Shown here piece by piece: positions 17,398 to 26,094 of a stretch of DNA of 64,000 nucleotides. The stretch is from Dehalococcoidia bacterium (GTDB taxonomy: Bacteria > Chloroflexota > Dehalococcoidia > UBA2979). The notes below the pieces were generated by a model. It was not told the DNA's origin, made no database searches, and was given only the letters and a program-made list of their open reading frames with translations. Location of the stretch: assembly GCA_023228825.1 (NCBI GenBank), contig JALOAL010000007.1, positions 98,081-162,080 on the forward strand. Direction: 5' to 3'. Both the position numbers and the translations under genes were made by a program. Position 1 is the first letter of the stretch, and every line of letters starts with the position of its first letter.

Positions 17398-18669
17398 ATG
17401 ACCAGGACCGCTCCCGAGGGCGGGGCCACGCCTGGGCCCACACCCGACGTCATCCCACCGGGCACGGCTGATCCGTGGGCCGGCGTGGTCGAGCGCGCCG
17501 TGCGCGGCGACGGCTTCTCGCTGGCCTTCCAGCCCATCGTGGACCTCGAACACGCGGCCGTCGTGGGCTACGAGGCGTTGAGCCGCTTCGAGGGCGTCGC
17601 CGGCCTGCCGCCGTCCACGCCGCCCCAGTGGTTCGCCCGCGCCCGCGCGCTCGGGGTGCTCCCAGAACTCGAGGCCCGCGTCCTCTCGAAGGCGCTGGAC
17701 GCGCGCGACCGGCTGCCGCCCAATACCTTCCTGGCCGTGAACCTCTCTTCCGAGGCGTTCGCGTCCGACCTCGTCCGTCGCGTGCTGCGCTCGCCACGCG
17801 GCCTGCACCGCATGGTCGTGGAGGTCGCGCAGCCAGCGCTCCTCGCGGACGCCGCAGCAAGGGAGGCGGACGGGGACATCGGGGACATCGGGGGCATCGG
17901 GGACATCGAGGAGGCGATGGAGGGCATCCGTGCGGCCGGCGCCTACCTGGCCGTGGACGACGTGAGCGCGAGTTACGACAGCCTCTCCAGCATCCTGCGC
18001 CTTCGCCCGGACTTCGTGAAGTTGGACCGCTCCCTGATCGCGGACCTGGCGCAGGACGAGGCGAAACTGGCGCTGGTGGAGATGTTTGGCCAGTTCGCCA
18101 GCCGCGCGGATGCGTGGCTGCTGGCAGAGGGCGTTGAGACCGTAGACGAACTCAGCGCGCTCTCACGCCTCGGTGTGCCGCTCGCGCAGGGCTACCTGCT
18201 CGGCCGCCCCGCGCCGGACTGGACGCCGCTGCCGGTGGAGTTGCGCGAACTCCTCGTGCGCGCCCAGAACGTGGCGGCAGCACGCCTGACCGTCTCGCGC
18301 TTCGTGGAGCCATGGCCTTACCTCGAACACGGCCGCGAGGCGGAGGGCGCGTGGCTGGTGGGTGCGGCGACTGCGGAGGGCAGCACCCCCGCGATGACCG
18401 TGCTCCCGGTCCTGGACGAATTCCGTCGCCCCGTCGGCATCTACGCGCTCTCCACCGCCGGCCCCGTACGGCCCGTCACCGTCCTCAAGCGCACCACCCC
18501 TGTCGCCGACGCCGCCCGCCGCGCCATCACCCGCCCCCTCACACGCCGCTTTGACCCCCTCGTCTGCATCGACGACCTCGGCGACTACGTCGGCGTCGTC
18601 CGCCTCGAGCGCCTCATCGAGGCACTCACGGGCGCCCTCGAAGACCCCGGGTCACGGGAGGTTGCGTGA
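17398..18669 (+). CDS. EAL-domain cyclic-di-GMP phosphodiesterase with CBS-like C-terminus
   Basis: 423 residues, no membrane segment. The EAL domain spans about 30-280 and keeps the main catalytic residues: E59 (YEALSRF), N115 (VNLSS), E142, D187-D188, K208 (KLDRSLI), E244 (LAEGVET) and Q264 (QGYLLGRP). Two motifs are altered: the usual ExTE reads EVAQ and DDFGTG reads DDVSAS, so activity may be reduced. Residues 160-170 are a GDI repeat encoded by four 9-bp tandem units. The last ~140 residues contain two segments resembling CBS modules (VLPVLDEFRRPVGIYAL and DPLVCIDDLGDYVGVV), a likely nucleotide sensor. Alone and divergent from argS. Confidence 0.87.
   Translation: MTRTAPEGGATPGPTPDVIPPGTADPWAGVVERAVRGDGFSLAFQPIVDLEHAAVVGYEALSRFEGVAGLPPSTPPQWFARARALGVLPELEARVLSKALDARDRLPPNTFLAVNLSSEAFASDLVRRVLRSPRGLHRMVVEVAQPALLADAAAREADGDIGDIGGIGDIEEAMEGIRAAGAYLAVDDVSASYDSLSSILRLRPDFVKLDRSLIADLAQDEAKLALVEMFGQFASRADAWLLAEGVETVDELSALSRLGVPLAQGYLLGRPAPDWTPLPVELRELLVRAQNVAAARLTVSRFVEPWPYLEHGREAEGAWLVGAATAEGSTPAMTVLPVLDEFRRPVGIYALSTAGPVRPVTVLKRTTPVADAARRAITRPLTRRFDPLVCIDDLGDYVGVVRLERLIEALTGALEDPGSREVA
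17872..17907 (+). repeat. Four 9-bp tandem repeats inside EAL gene
   Basis: GGGGACATC occurs at 17872, 17881 and 17899, with GGGGGCATC at 17890. It encodes Gly-Asp-Ile repeats in a loop of the EAL domain. In-frame units mean copy-number change would not break the gene. Confidence 0.85.
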
Positions 18670-18735
18670 GGGGCGGGAGAATTGCACTCCAGGCGCAATT
18701 TCGTCGGTCTTGCGCTCAGGCCACCACCCCCACCC

Positions 18736-21432
18736 TCAATGCATCTCCCCCACGACCGAGGCGGCGCGTTCGGCGATGGCGTAGCGGAGGGCGCGATGTT
18801 CGGCGGAAGCCAGGTGGGGATCCTCGTCCAGCAGCGTCTCCGCCTCGCGGCGGGCAGCGTCGATGAGCGTGGGGTCAAGGAGTGAGGCGACGCGGAGGGT
18901 GGGGGCGCCGGACTGGGCGGTGCCGAAGAGGTCGCCGGGGCCGCGCAACTGCAGGTCCGCCTCCGCCAGTTCGAAGCCGTCTCGGGTGCGTTCCATGATG
19001 CTCAGACGATCCTCTGCCTCGGGGGTGGGGTCGTCGGCCAGGAGGTAGCACACGCTGGGCTGGTCGCCCCGGCCCACGCGACCCCGGAACTGGTGCAACT
19101 GCGCGAGGCCGAAGCGGTCAGCGCCCTCGATGATCATCGCCGTGGCATTGGGGACGTCGATGCCCACCTCCACCACGGCGGTGGAGACCAGGATGTCCGC
19201 CTCGTGATCCGCGAAGGCGCGCATCACGCGGTCCTTCTCGCGGGCGGACATGCGGCCGTGCAGCAACAGGATGCGGTCCGCCAGGTCCGGGTACTCCTCT
19301 GTGCGCAGACGCTCATACTCGTCCGTGGCGGCGCGCGACTGCACGGTGTCCGAGCCCTCCACGAGCGGACAGATCACGAACGCCTGCCGTCCGGCGCTCA
19401 CCTCCTCCCGCACCCGCGCGAACGCCTCGCGACGCTGGATGGGCGTGAGGTACTTCGTCTCGATCGCTGTGCGGCCTGGCGGCATCTCGTCGATGACCGA
19501 CAGGTCGAGGTCGCCGTACACAGTGAGCGCGAGCGAGCGGGGGATGGGCGTGGCGGACATGGCGAGGAGGTGCGGGGTGAGCGTGCCGCCTCGGCTGGCG
19601 GCGCTCTCCGCTCCCTTGCGGCGCAGGTCGCCGCGCTGCATGACGCCGAAGCGATGCTGCTCGTCCACCACGGCCAGGCCGAGGCGGTAGTAATCCACGC
19701 CCTCCTGGATGAGCGCGTGGGTGCCCACGATCAGGTGCGCGCCGCCGTGACGGATGGCGTCCTGCGCGGCGCGCCGCTCCTTCGCCAGCGTGGAGCCGGT
19801 GAGCAGCACCACGCGCACCAGGTGCGAGCCGCCCTCCACGCGTGGATCTGGCACGCGGACGAGGCCGGTGATGGGCGGTTCAGGTTCGCCCGTCAGGAGG
19901 CGACAGACCGTGCGGTAGTGCTGCTCCGCCAGCACCTCCGTGGGCGCCATCAGCACCGCCTGGTAGCCCTCCGAGATGGCGGAGAGCATGGCGGCCAGCG
20001 CCACGGCGGTCTTGCCTGAACCGACGTCTCCCTCCAGGAGGCGCGACATGGGGACAGTGCGGGACAGGTCGTGGCGTACCTCGCCCAGCACGCGCTGTTG
20101 CGCGCCGGTGAGGGTGAACGGGAGCGTGTCCAGGAAGGCGTCCGCTGAGGCGTGGTCCGTCAGGGCGGGCGCCTGGCCCTCGGCCTGCCATTCGCGCTTG
20201 CGTGCCTGCACGCGCACCTGCACGGCGAGGAGTTCGTCGAAGGCGAGGCGGCGCTGGGCCTCGCGCAGCCGGGCCTCGCTGTCCGGGTAGTGCGCCTGCC
20301 GGGTGGCCTCCACCAGGCTCATCAGGTGGTGGCGCTTGCGCATGGCCTCCGGCAGTGGGTCCTCCAGCCGGTCCACGAAGCGTCCGAGGAGTTTCTCGAT
20401 GGCCCCTCGCAGCGTGCGCTGCGCGACGCCCTCTGTCAGGTGGTAGACGGGCATGAGGCGGCCGCCGGAGCCGCCCTCGGTATCGAGGCGTTCCCACTCT
20501 GGGTTCGTGAAGCCGGTGCGGCCACGGACGACCACGACTTTGCCGGCAAAGGCGACTTCCGAGCCCACGGGGAAGTTCTTGACCTGGAAGAGCTGATTGA
20601 AGAACACCGCGGACACGCGGCCGAAGCCGTCGCTGATCCAGATCTCGCTGGCCTTCATGCGCCCACCGCGGCCCATGGGCACCACCACCGACCGGTCCAC
20701 AATGCCGCGCACGGTCTGTTCCTGCCCGGGCCGCAGCGCGTTGATCGGGAGCGTGCGGCTGAAGTCCACGTGGCGGAACGGGTAGTGCCGTAGCGCGTCC
20801 CCCACCGTGCGGATCCCGAGGCGGTCGAGTTTTCCGAGGGCCTGCGTGCGAAGGCCCGTCCCCGCCTTCTCGATCGGCAGGTCGAGCCCGGCCGCACCCG
20901 GCGCGATCTTCTTCTCCGCCGCCGGTGTCTTGGATGCAGCAGTCTTCGAGCCCCCAGACGTCGAAGACTCAGCCTTCGAGGCGGGCGCCGTCTTCTTCGC
21001 CGCGCCCGGACGGGAGGCGGCGCGGGACTTCCGCGCGGGCGCGGCCGGTCCGTCTCCGGCTGGCGGCGACTTCGGCTTCGTCGCACGCGCAGAGGGCCCC
21101 CGACCGCTGCGCCCACGTCCGCCGGCGGCGTCCGGTCGTACGGGCTCCAGGTGCTCCTCCAGCGCCAGTTCGCGGCGCACGGTGGCCAGCGCGCGGCGCA
21201 GCCAGACCTCACGATCGGCGGGGGACAGCGATCGGTAGCCCTCCGCAGGCAGGGCGGCCACCATCCGCAGGAGCGGGGAGTGGGGGTGTTCGCCCCGGGC
21301 CTGCGTGCGCAGCAGGGCGTCCAGGCCGCCTTCGACGGTCCGGTCGCGTCCCTCGCCCGCCAGTTCGCGGGTCAGGACATCGCGCAGCAGGGGGTAGTCG
21401 GCAGACACAGGCACCTTCGCGGCGGGGAGCAC
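18736..21432 (-). CDS. recG: ATP-dependent DNA helicase RecG
   Basis: 898 residues against about 690 for E. coli RecG. Superfamily 2 helicase that remodels stalled forks and branched DNA. Walker A is EGDVGSGKTAVALAAM, the DExH box is VVDEQHRFGVMQ, and MSATPIPRSLALT, VVEVGIDVPNAT and QFRGRVGRG complete the motor; the wedge (OB) domain lies near 225-320. The N-terminus is extended by about 190 residues: a helical part (1-95), then a low-complexity Lys/Ala/Pro/Ser linker (about 105-185). GTG 21432 is the start used. Downstream in a common neighbourhood with DegV and FakA. Confidence 0.95.
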   Translation of the reverse strand: MLPAAKVPVSADYPLLRDVLTRELAGEGRDRTVEGGLDALLRTQARGEHPHSPLLRMVAALPAEGYRSLSPADREVWLRRALATVRRELALEEHLEPVRPDAAGGRGRSGRGPSARATKPKSPPAGDGPAAPARKSRAASRPGAAKKTAPASKAESSTSGGSKTAASKTPAAEKKIAPGAAGLDLPIEKAGTGLRTQALGKLDRLGIRTVGDALRHYPFRHVDFSRTLPINALRPGQEQTVRGIVDRSVVVPMGRGGRMKASEIWISDGFGRVSAVFFNQLFQVKNFPVGSEVAFAGKVVVVRGRTGFTNPEWERLDTEGGSGGRLMPVYHLTEGVAQRTLRGAIEKLLGRFVDRLEDPLPEAMRKRHHLMSLVEATRQAHYPDSEARLREAQRRLAFDELLAVQVRVQARKREWQAEGQAPALTDHASADAFLDTLPFTLTGAQQRVLGEVRHDLSRTVPMSRLLEGDVGSGKTAVALAAMLSAISEGYQAVLMAPTEVLAEQHYRTVCRLLTGEPEPPITGLVRVPDPRVEGGSHLVRVVLLTGSTLAKERRAAQDAIRHGGAHLIVGTHALIQEGVDYYRLGLAVVDEQHRFGVMQRGDLRRKGAESAASRGGTLTPHLLAMSATPIPRSLALTVYGDLDLSVIDEMPPGRTAIETKYLTPIQRREAFARVREEVSAGRQAFVICPLVEGSDTVQSRAATDEYERLRTEEYPDLADRILLLHGRMSAREKDRVMRAFADHEADILVSTAVVEVGIDVPNATAMIIEGADRFGLAQLHQFRGRVGRGDQPSVCYLLADDPTPEAEDRLSIMERTRDGFELAEADLQLRGPGDLFGTAQSGAPTLRVASLLDPTLIDAARREAETLLDEDPHLASAEHRALRYAIAERAASVVGEMH

Positions 21433-21510
21433 GCGGCGAGACTTCCAGCCTCAAGTGCATAGTGTCTCAGGTCAGCGGCCGCCGGTCAGCCCTCGTACGA
21501 GCGTATCGAG

Positions 21511-21550
21511 GACAGCGCGGGACAGCGCGGGACAGCGCGGGACACCGGGG
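21511..21550. repeat. Three-and-a-bit 10-bp tandem repeats upstream of recG
   Basis: GACAGCGCGG is repeated exactly at 21511, 21521 and 21531 and once imperfectly at 21541, in the 158-bp gap between the DegV gene stop and the recG start. It probably arose by slippage; no promoter feature is apparent within it. Confidence 0.85.
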
Positions 21551-21590
21551 GGCAGCGAGGGAGACCCGGGGAAGAGAGCCACGAGGCTAC

Positions 21591-22457
21591 CTACGCGGGC
21601 AGGAAGTCCGGCGACTGCTCATCCGGCGCGGTGACGCAGCCCACGCCCACGCCGCCCGGCCCCACGTGCACGCCGATGGTGGGCGTGAGCAGGCCGCGCA
21701 GGATCGGCGTCTCGGAGGAGAGCCCGTCCAGGCGGCTGGTGATGTAGTCCGCCTCGTCCGGGGTGGTGCCGTAGACCACGTAGGCGTACTGCCACGGCCG
21801 GAGTTCGGCCAGCCGTCCCAGGATGTCCTCGATGGCCTTCTGCTTGGTGCGGATGCGGCCCACGGGGACGACCTCGCCGTCCTGGATCGCCAGGATGGGT
21901 TTCACCTTCAGCAACGAGCCGAACAACTCCTGGCCGCGGGACATGCGTCCGCCGCGGCGGAGGTATTCCAGCGTCTCCAGCGTGTAGATCATGTGCGACC
22001 GGCGGAACACGTCCTCCGCCACGCGCTGCACCTGCTCCAGCGTGGCGCCGTCCCTCGCCGCCTTCGCCGCCTCGATGACCCCCACGCCCAGGCCGAGCGA
22101 GACCGTGCGGGAGTCCACGTGCACCACGGGGACGCCGAGGCCTTCCGCGCCGGTGCGGGCGGACTGGAGCGTGCCGCTGAGCGCCCCGGAGACGTGACAG
22201 GAGACGATCCCCGTCGCGCCCTCAGCCGCGAGGCGCTCGTAGGTCTCGCGGAAGACGCCGGGCGCGGGCTGGGTGGTAGTGGGCATCACATCTTCGCGCT
22301 GGAGGCGCCGGAAAAACTGCTCCGAAGTGATGTCCACACCGTCGCGCAGTTCCTCGTCCCCAAAGAGCAACCCCTGGGGCACAACCGTGATGCCGAGGTC
22401 GGACACGGCATCGCGGGGAATGTCGCAGGTGGAGTCGGTCACGAGTCGTACGGTCAT
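21591..22457 (-). CDS. DegV family fatty-acid-binding protein (FakB-like)
   Basis: 288 residues. MTVRLVTDSTCDIP at the start (the STCD ligand loop) and SCHVSGALSGTLQSAR near 90 are the two DegV signatures that hold the fatty-acid carboxylate. In Gram-positive bacteria such proteins (FakB) present a fatty acid to the kinase FakA, giving acyl-phosphate for phospholipid synthesis. The FakA gene is 83 bp upstream on the same strand, making this pairing likely. ATG 22457 has no ribosome site but has TATGAT six bases upstream. Confidence 0.9.
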   Translation of the reverse strand: MTVRLVTDSTCDIPRDAVSDLGITVVPQGLLFGDEELRDGVDITSEQFFRRLQREDVMPTTTQPAPGVFRETYERLAAEGATGIVSCHVSGALSGTLQSARTGAEGLGVPVVHVDSRTVSLGLGVGVIEAAKAARDGATLEQVQRVAEDVFRRSHMIYTLETLEYLRRGGRMSRGQELFGSLLKVKPILAIQDGEVVPVGRIRTKQKAIEDILGRLAELRPWQYAYVVYGTTPDEADYITSRLDGLSSETPILRGLLTPTIGVHVGPGGVGVGCVTAPDEQSPDFLPA

Positions 22458-22463
22458 GGGCGC

Positions 22464-22469
22464 ATCATA
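22464..22469 (-). promoter_or_regulatory. -10 box (TATGAT) before DegV gene
   Basis: TATGAT on the minus strand ends 6 nt before ATG 22457, implying a leaderless transcript separate from fakA. Confidence 0.5.
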
Positions 22470-22540
22470 GTGGTTCGGACGTCCCGGACATATGGCGGCG
22501 GCCGTCGTGGACGCGCAGCCGCCGCCATCGCTCACGCTGG

Positions 22541-24256
22541 TTATTCCACGGACGCCAGGTAGGGGTAGTGCGGCTGGCCACCTGCCAGCACCTCCACCTC
22601 GAGCGATGGGTGCGCCGCCTCGATCAGCGTGCGCGCCTGCTCGCCGTCCTGAGGGCTCACGCCCTGGCCGAGGTAGAGCGTGACGAGTTCGGCGTGGTCC
22701 GCCACGGCGTCCGCGAGCGCGGCCAGCAGCGCCTCGTCCGGGGTGGGGCACGAGGCCATGAGGCGTCCGTCCAGGAAGGCGATCGCCTGTCCCCGGCGCA
22801 CCTGGACGCCGTCCACGCTGGCGTCTCGCACGGCCGTGGAGACCTCCACGCAGCGGATGTCGTCCAGCACGCCTCGCATCTCGTTTGCCATGGAGGCGGC
22901 GTCGCCATCCGGCAGGTAGTAGATAGCCGCAGCCAGTCCGGCAGCGGCGTTGCGGGTGGGGATCACGGTGAGGAAGTCGGGGGCTTCGCGCGCGGCGGCC
23001 TCTGCTGCCATGAGCACGTCACGGTCGTTCGGCAGCAGCAGCACGTGCCCCGCGCCGGCCGCACGAGCCGCCTCCAGCAGTTCGCCGGCGGAAGCCTTCA
23101 TGCCGTCCCCCGCGTCCACGATGCGGCTGGCGCCCAGGTCCCGGAACGCCCGCGCGATGCCCGCTCCGCGGGCGACGGCCACGAGGGCCACGGGCGGCAG
23201 GGCGACCGAGGTCGCCGCCGTGCTGGCCGTGCCGGCGGTGCCCCCGGTGTGCTCGGAGCCGTGGGCGCCGTCGCCTCCCTCGGCGCCCACGGCGCCTTCG
23301 GCGCTGGGGGCGTCCGCGTGACTGCCCATCCAGGCCTCGTGCTGGGCCTGCATGTTCTCCACCTTCACGCTCAGGAGTGCGCCGGCCGCCGCTCCCAGCG
23401 AGATCGCCGGGCCGGGATCCTCCAGGTGCACGTGGACGTGGACCGTGTGGTCGTCGCCCACCACCAGCACGGACTCCCCGCCGAGCGCGACCAACTCGCG
23501 CTCCATGGCGATGCGGTTGATGACGCCGCTCCCCGGTGCGATGGCGGCGACGAACTCCGTGCAGTAGCCATGACCCTCGTGCTCCACGGCGGACGTCTGC
23601 ACCTGCTCCGTCCCCGCGTAGCGAGGCAGCAGCGGTAACGGGCGGCGGCCGAGGCCGAGCGCGATGCCTTCCAGCAGCACGGCCACGCCGGCGCCACCGG
23701 AGTCCACCACGCCGGCGTCGCGCAGGCGCGGCAGCAGGGTGGGGGTGCGGCCCACGCTCGCGTACGCCTCGTCCACCAGGGCGTGGAACAGCGCCAGGTC
23801 GTCCAGGCCGGAGGTAGCGGCCGTGTGCGCAGCGTCCGCGGCCTCGCGCAGGACCGTGAGCATGGTGCCTTCCACAGGCTGGCCCACTGCGGCGTACGAC
23901 ACCCGCGAGGCGTTCACCAGGGCCGCGATCAGGTCGTGAGGGCGGGCGTCGCTGTACGCCGCCAGGTGCTCGGCGAAGCCGCGTAGCATCTGCGACCAGA
24001 TGACGCCGGAATTGCCTCGGGCGCCCAGCAGCGCGCCCCGGGCGATGCGGGCCGTCAGTTCGCCCACGTGGAGGGGTGCGTCCGGCGCTTCGCGGAGCGC
24101 GGCGCGGACGGTGAGGAGCATGTTCGTGCCGGTGTCGCCGTCCGGCACGGGGTAGACGTTGATGGCGTTGATGCCGTCCCGGTTGGCGGCAAGCCATCGC
24201 TCTGCCACCTCGAACGCGGCACGGAGCATGGCGGCGCTGACGCGCGCGTCCGTCAT
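22541..24256 (-). CDS. fakA: Fatty acid kinase catalytic subunit FakA (DAK2/YloV-type)
   Basis: 571 residues. The N-terminal DAK2 kinase domain has VYPVPDGDTGTNM with D39 and D41 to bind Mg-ATP, and GARGNSGVIWSQMLRGF. The middle and C-terminal domains (HVHVHLEDPG near 270; LPNDRDVLMAAEAAA near 410; GQGVSPQDGEQ near 540) match the YloV/FakA architecture. A low-complexity Gly/Ala/Glu/Thr stretch at about 305-335 is an insertion between domains. It would phosphorylate a fatty acid presented by the DegV protein encoded next. ATG 24256 follows a perfect AGGAGG. Divergent from rpmB, as in the conserved rpmB-fakA-recG order of Firmicutes. Confidence 0.92.
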   Translation of the reverse strand: MTDARVSAAMLRAAFEVAERWLAANRDGINAINVYPVPDGDTGTNMLLTVRAALREAPDAPLHVGELTARIARGALLGARGNSGVIWSQMLRGFAEHLAAYSDARPHDLIAALVNASRVSYAAVGQPVEGTMLTVLREAADAAHTAATSGLDDLALFHALVDEAYASVGRTPTLLPRLRDAGVVDSGGAGVAVLLEGIALGLGRRPLPLLPRYAGTEQVQTSAVEHEGHGYCTEFVAAIAPGSGVINRIAMERELVALGGESVLVVGDDHTVHVHVHLEDPGPAISLGAAAGALLSVKVENMQAQHEAWMGSHADAPSAEGAVGAEGGDGAHGSEHTGGTAGTASTAATSVALPPVALVAVARGAGIARAFRDLGASRIVDAGDGMKASAGELLEAARAAGAGHVLLLPNDRDVLMAAEAAAREAPDFLTVIPTRNAAAGLAAAIYYLPDGDAASMANEMRGVLDDIRCVEVSTAVRDASVDGVQVRRGQAIAFLDGRLMASCPTPDEALLAALADAVADHAELVTLYLGQGVSPQDGEQARTLIEAAHPSLEVEVLAGGQPHYPYLASVE

Positions 24257-24459
24257 GGGGCCCTCCTGGCCCGGGTGCGCCATCCGCGCCTCTGCGTCCG
24301 CACGCCGGCCGTCCCTGCCGGCGTGGAGGGGCGGCGTGACGGGGGCCCGAGGCTCGCGTCGTAGACGTAACGCAACCACGCGGGCTAACCTGTCCGGACG
24401 CGCGAGCCCTGTGGGCGCGCGATGTCTCCCAGACCTCCCGCAGTGTAGCGAGTAATGCC

Positions 24460-24708
24460 ATGGCTTCAGGCAAATGTGATGTGTGCGCCAAGCACACGGT
24501 GTTCGGGCGGAACATCCGCCACAAGCACTCCGGAAACTGGGAGCGCAAGGCGCCGCGCACCAACCGCACCTTCCAGCCCAACGTGCAGTCCAAGCGCGTC
24601 TTCCTGGAGGGCAAGTGGCAGCGGGTGAACATCTGCACGCGCTGCCTGCGTACCCAGGCCCGCCTGCTGGAGTCGAAGGGCGTGCCGCAGGGCATGGTCC
24701 GCGTCTAG
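24460..24708 (+). CDS. rpmB: Ribosomal protein L28 (four-cysteine form)
   Basis: 82 residues. Two CxxC pairs, KCDVCAK near the start and ICTRCLR near 63, make this the zinc-binding (C+) version of L28; GNWERKAPRTNRTFQPNVQ is the family core. There is no strong ribosome site before ATG 24460. It is divergent from fakA across about 200 bp and ends in a clear intrinsic terminator. Confidence 0.95.
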   Translation: MASGKCDVCAKHTVFGRNIRHKHSGNWERKAPRTNRTFQPNVQSKRVFLEGKWQRVNICTRCLRTQARLLESKGVPQGMVRV

Positions 24709-24734
24709 CGCGCTCCCGGTCATCTGACACCTCA

Positions 24735-24763
24735 CGCCCCGCACCCGCGGGGCGTTTGTGTTG
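24735..24763 (+). terminator. Intrinsic terminator after rpmB
   Basis: CGCCCCGC and GCGGGGCG form an 8-bp stem with a four-base loop (24735-24754), followed by TTTGTGTTG. Confidence 0.75.
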
Positions 24764-24871
24764 CCGCTACTCTCCGAGGCGTGCTCGCCCGTCCGTGGCC
24801 GTCAGGCGAGACCAGACCAGCACCAGCAACAAGCAGCACCAGGAACAAGCAGCAGCAGCGGGAGGCGCATC

Positions 24872-25276
24872 GTGGGCGTGAAGTTGGGCAAGGACTCCGT
24901 GGATCTCGGCATTGTCGTACGGGACGGGGAGGCGGCCCTGCGCTTCTACCGCGACACGCTGGGCCTGGAGCACGTGGCGGACATGCCGATGGGTGGCGGC
25001 GGCACCATGCACCGCCTGATGTGCGGCACGTCGCTCATCAAGGTCATCGAGTACCCCCAGGCCCCGGAAGCCGCGAACCCCACGGGCGGCATCAACGCCG
25101 CCAGCGGGTACCGCTACTGGACCATCACCGTGACCAACCTGGACGAACTGGCGCAGGCCTGTGAGACCGCCGGCTACCGGCTGGCCGTCACCCCTCGCGA
25201 AATCCGTCCCGGCGTCCGCATCGCCATGGTGGAGGACCCCGACGGGAACTGGGTGGAACTGCTGGAGACGGCATAG
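24872..25276 (+). CDS. VOC (glyoxalase/dioxygenase) superfamily protein
   Basis: 134 residues forming one vicinal-oxygen-chelate unit of two beta-alpha-beta-beta-beta modules. VDLGIVVRDGEAALRFYRDTLGL is split here only as the familiar start pattern of the fold, and MVEDPDGNWVELLE closes it with the usual metal-ligand glutamate. GTG 24872 has GGGAGG seven bases upstream. The upstream ~60 bp are rich in CAG/CAA triplets. Substrate and metal are unknown; the family includes glyoxalases, epimerases and resistance proteins. Confidence 0.82.
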   Translation: MGVKLGKDSVDLGIVVRDGEAALRFYRDTLGLEHVADMPMGGGGTMHRLMCGTSLIKVIEYPQAPEAANPTGGINAASGYRYWTITVTNLDELAQACETAGYRLAVTPREIRPGVRIAMVEDPDGNWVELLETA

Positions 25277-25312
25277 CCGCCCCCGGTGACTTCGCCTCTG
25301 GCGGAGTGGGGC

Positions 25313-25747
25313 CTACTCCGGGTCGAAGGCGAACATGGGGATGACGCGCTCCGTCTTCTCCTGGTACTCGGCGTAGGGCGGGAACGCCTCCACGGCGGCG
25401 GCCCAGAGGCGCGCCCGCTCCTCCGAGTCCTCCACCAGCCGTGCGCGGCCGCGCATCACCTCGGTGCCGTCGCGCACGGTGACCTCCGGGTGCGCCAGCA
25501 GGTTGTGGTACCAGACCGGGTGCTCCGGCGCGCCGCCCATGGAGGCCACCAGGACGTACGTGCCGTCCGAGACCACCCGCATCAGCGGCGTCTTGCGTGT
25601 CGCCCCGGTGTGGCGGCCGGTGTGGGTCACCAGCACCACCGGCAAGCCTCGGAGGGTGTTCCCCTCGCGTCCGCCGGAGGACTCATAGAGTTCCACTTGA
25701 TTGCGTACCCATTCGGCGGGGGACGGGATGTATTCGGCCTCGGTCAT
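25313..25747 (-). CDS. Deazaflavin-dependent nitroreductase (DDN) family protein
   Basis: 144 residues. VLVTHTGRHTGATRKTPLMR, VLVASMGGAPEHPVWYHNL and the central VTVRDGTEVMRGRARLV follow the DDN/Rv3547 family, split-barrel proteins that use coenzyme F420 (or a flavin) to reduce quinones and nitro compounds. The ATG at 25747 follows GGAGGAGGAACCG, a strong ribosome site. It is convergent with the VOC gene, 36 bp apart. If the cofactor is F420, the organism must make or obtain it; no F420 biosynthesis gene is in the window. Confidence 0.85.
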   Translation of the reverse strand: MTEAEYIPSPAEWVRNQVELYESSGGREGNTLRGLPVVLVTHTGRHTGATRKTPLMRVVSDGTYVLVASMGGAPEHPVWYHNLLAHPEVTVRDGTEVMRGRARLVEDSEERARLWAAAVEAFPPYAEYQEKTERVIPMFAFDPE

Positions 25748-25926
25748 CGGTTCCTCCTCCAGCCATTCGAGTCTAGTTCGCATCACGGCACTCGTGGTGC
25801 GTGATGCGATTGCGAACGCACCGGATGCCCTGCTCGCGTTTCCGCAATGCCCGGGCGCGTACGGTCGGCATGTCCGCTGTGAGACGGCGGGCTTTGCGGG
25901 GCAGTGGCGGGGCGTTCGGAGGCAGC

Positions 25927-25992
25927 ATGTATATCGGCGGCGGAGTGCTCGCTCTTGCAGTGATCGTGATCCTACTCATCCTGATCCTGTAA
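25927..25992 (+). CDS. Very small (21-residue) single-helix membrane peptide
   Basis: A 22-codon frame starting at ATG 25927 with GGAGG immediately upstream encodes MYIGGGVLALAVIVILLI followed by LIL. It is a bare hydrophobic helix with a YIGGG start. Similar MY(I/L)GGG-hydrophobic micro-proteins are scattered through bacterial genomes and usually missed. The strong ribosome site and idealised helix support it; function is unknown. Confidence 0.55.
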   Translation: MYIGGGVLALAVIVILLILIL

Positions 25993-26094
25993 CCGCTTCC
26001 ATTCCTTCACCTGCAAACGCGTGATCAACGCGACTCAGGCGGCCCGGCGGCCGCCTGTTTCCCGTGGGGTGTCGGGGGGTACGCGGACGGCTGC

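Noticed and set aside
21511..21550. 10-bp tandem repeats considered as a CRISPR-like array or iterons
   Set aside because: Head-to-tail units without spacers, only three exact copies, and no cas, rep or dnaA gene nearby.
24257..24459. tRNA or small RNA between fakA and rpmB
   Set aside because: No cloverleaf or TTCGA loop pattern; best explained as a divergent promoter region.
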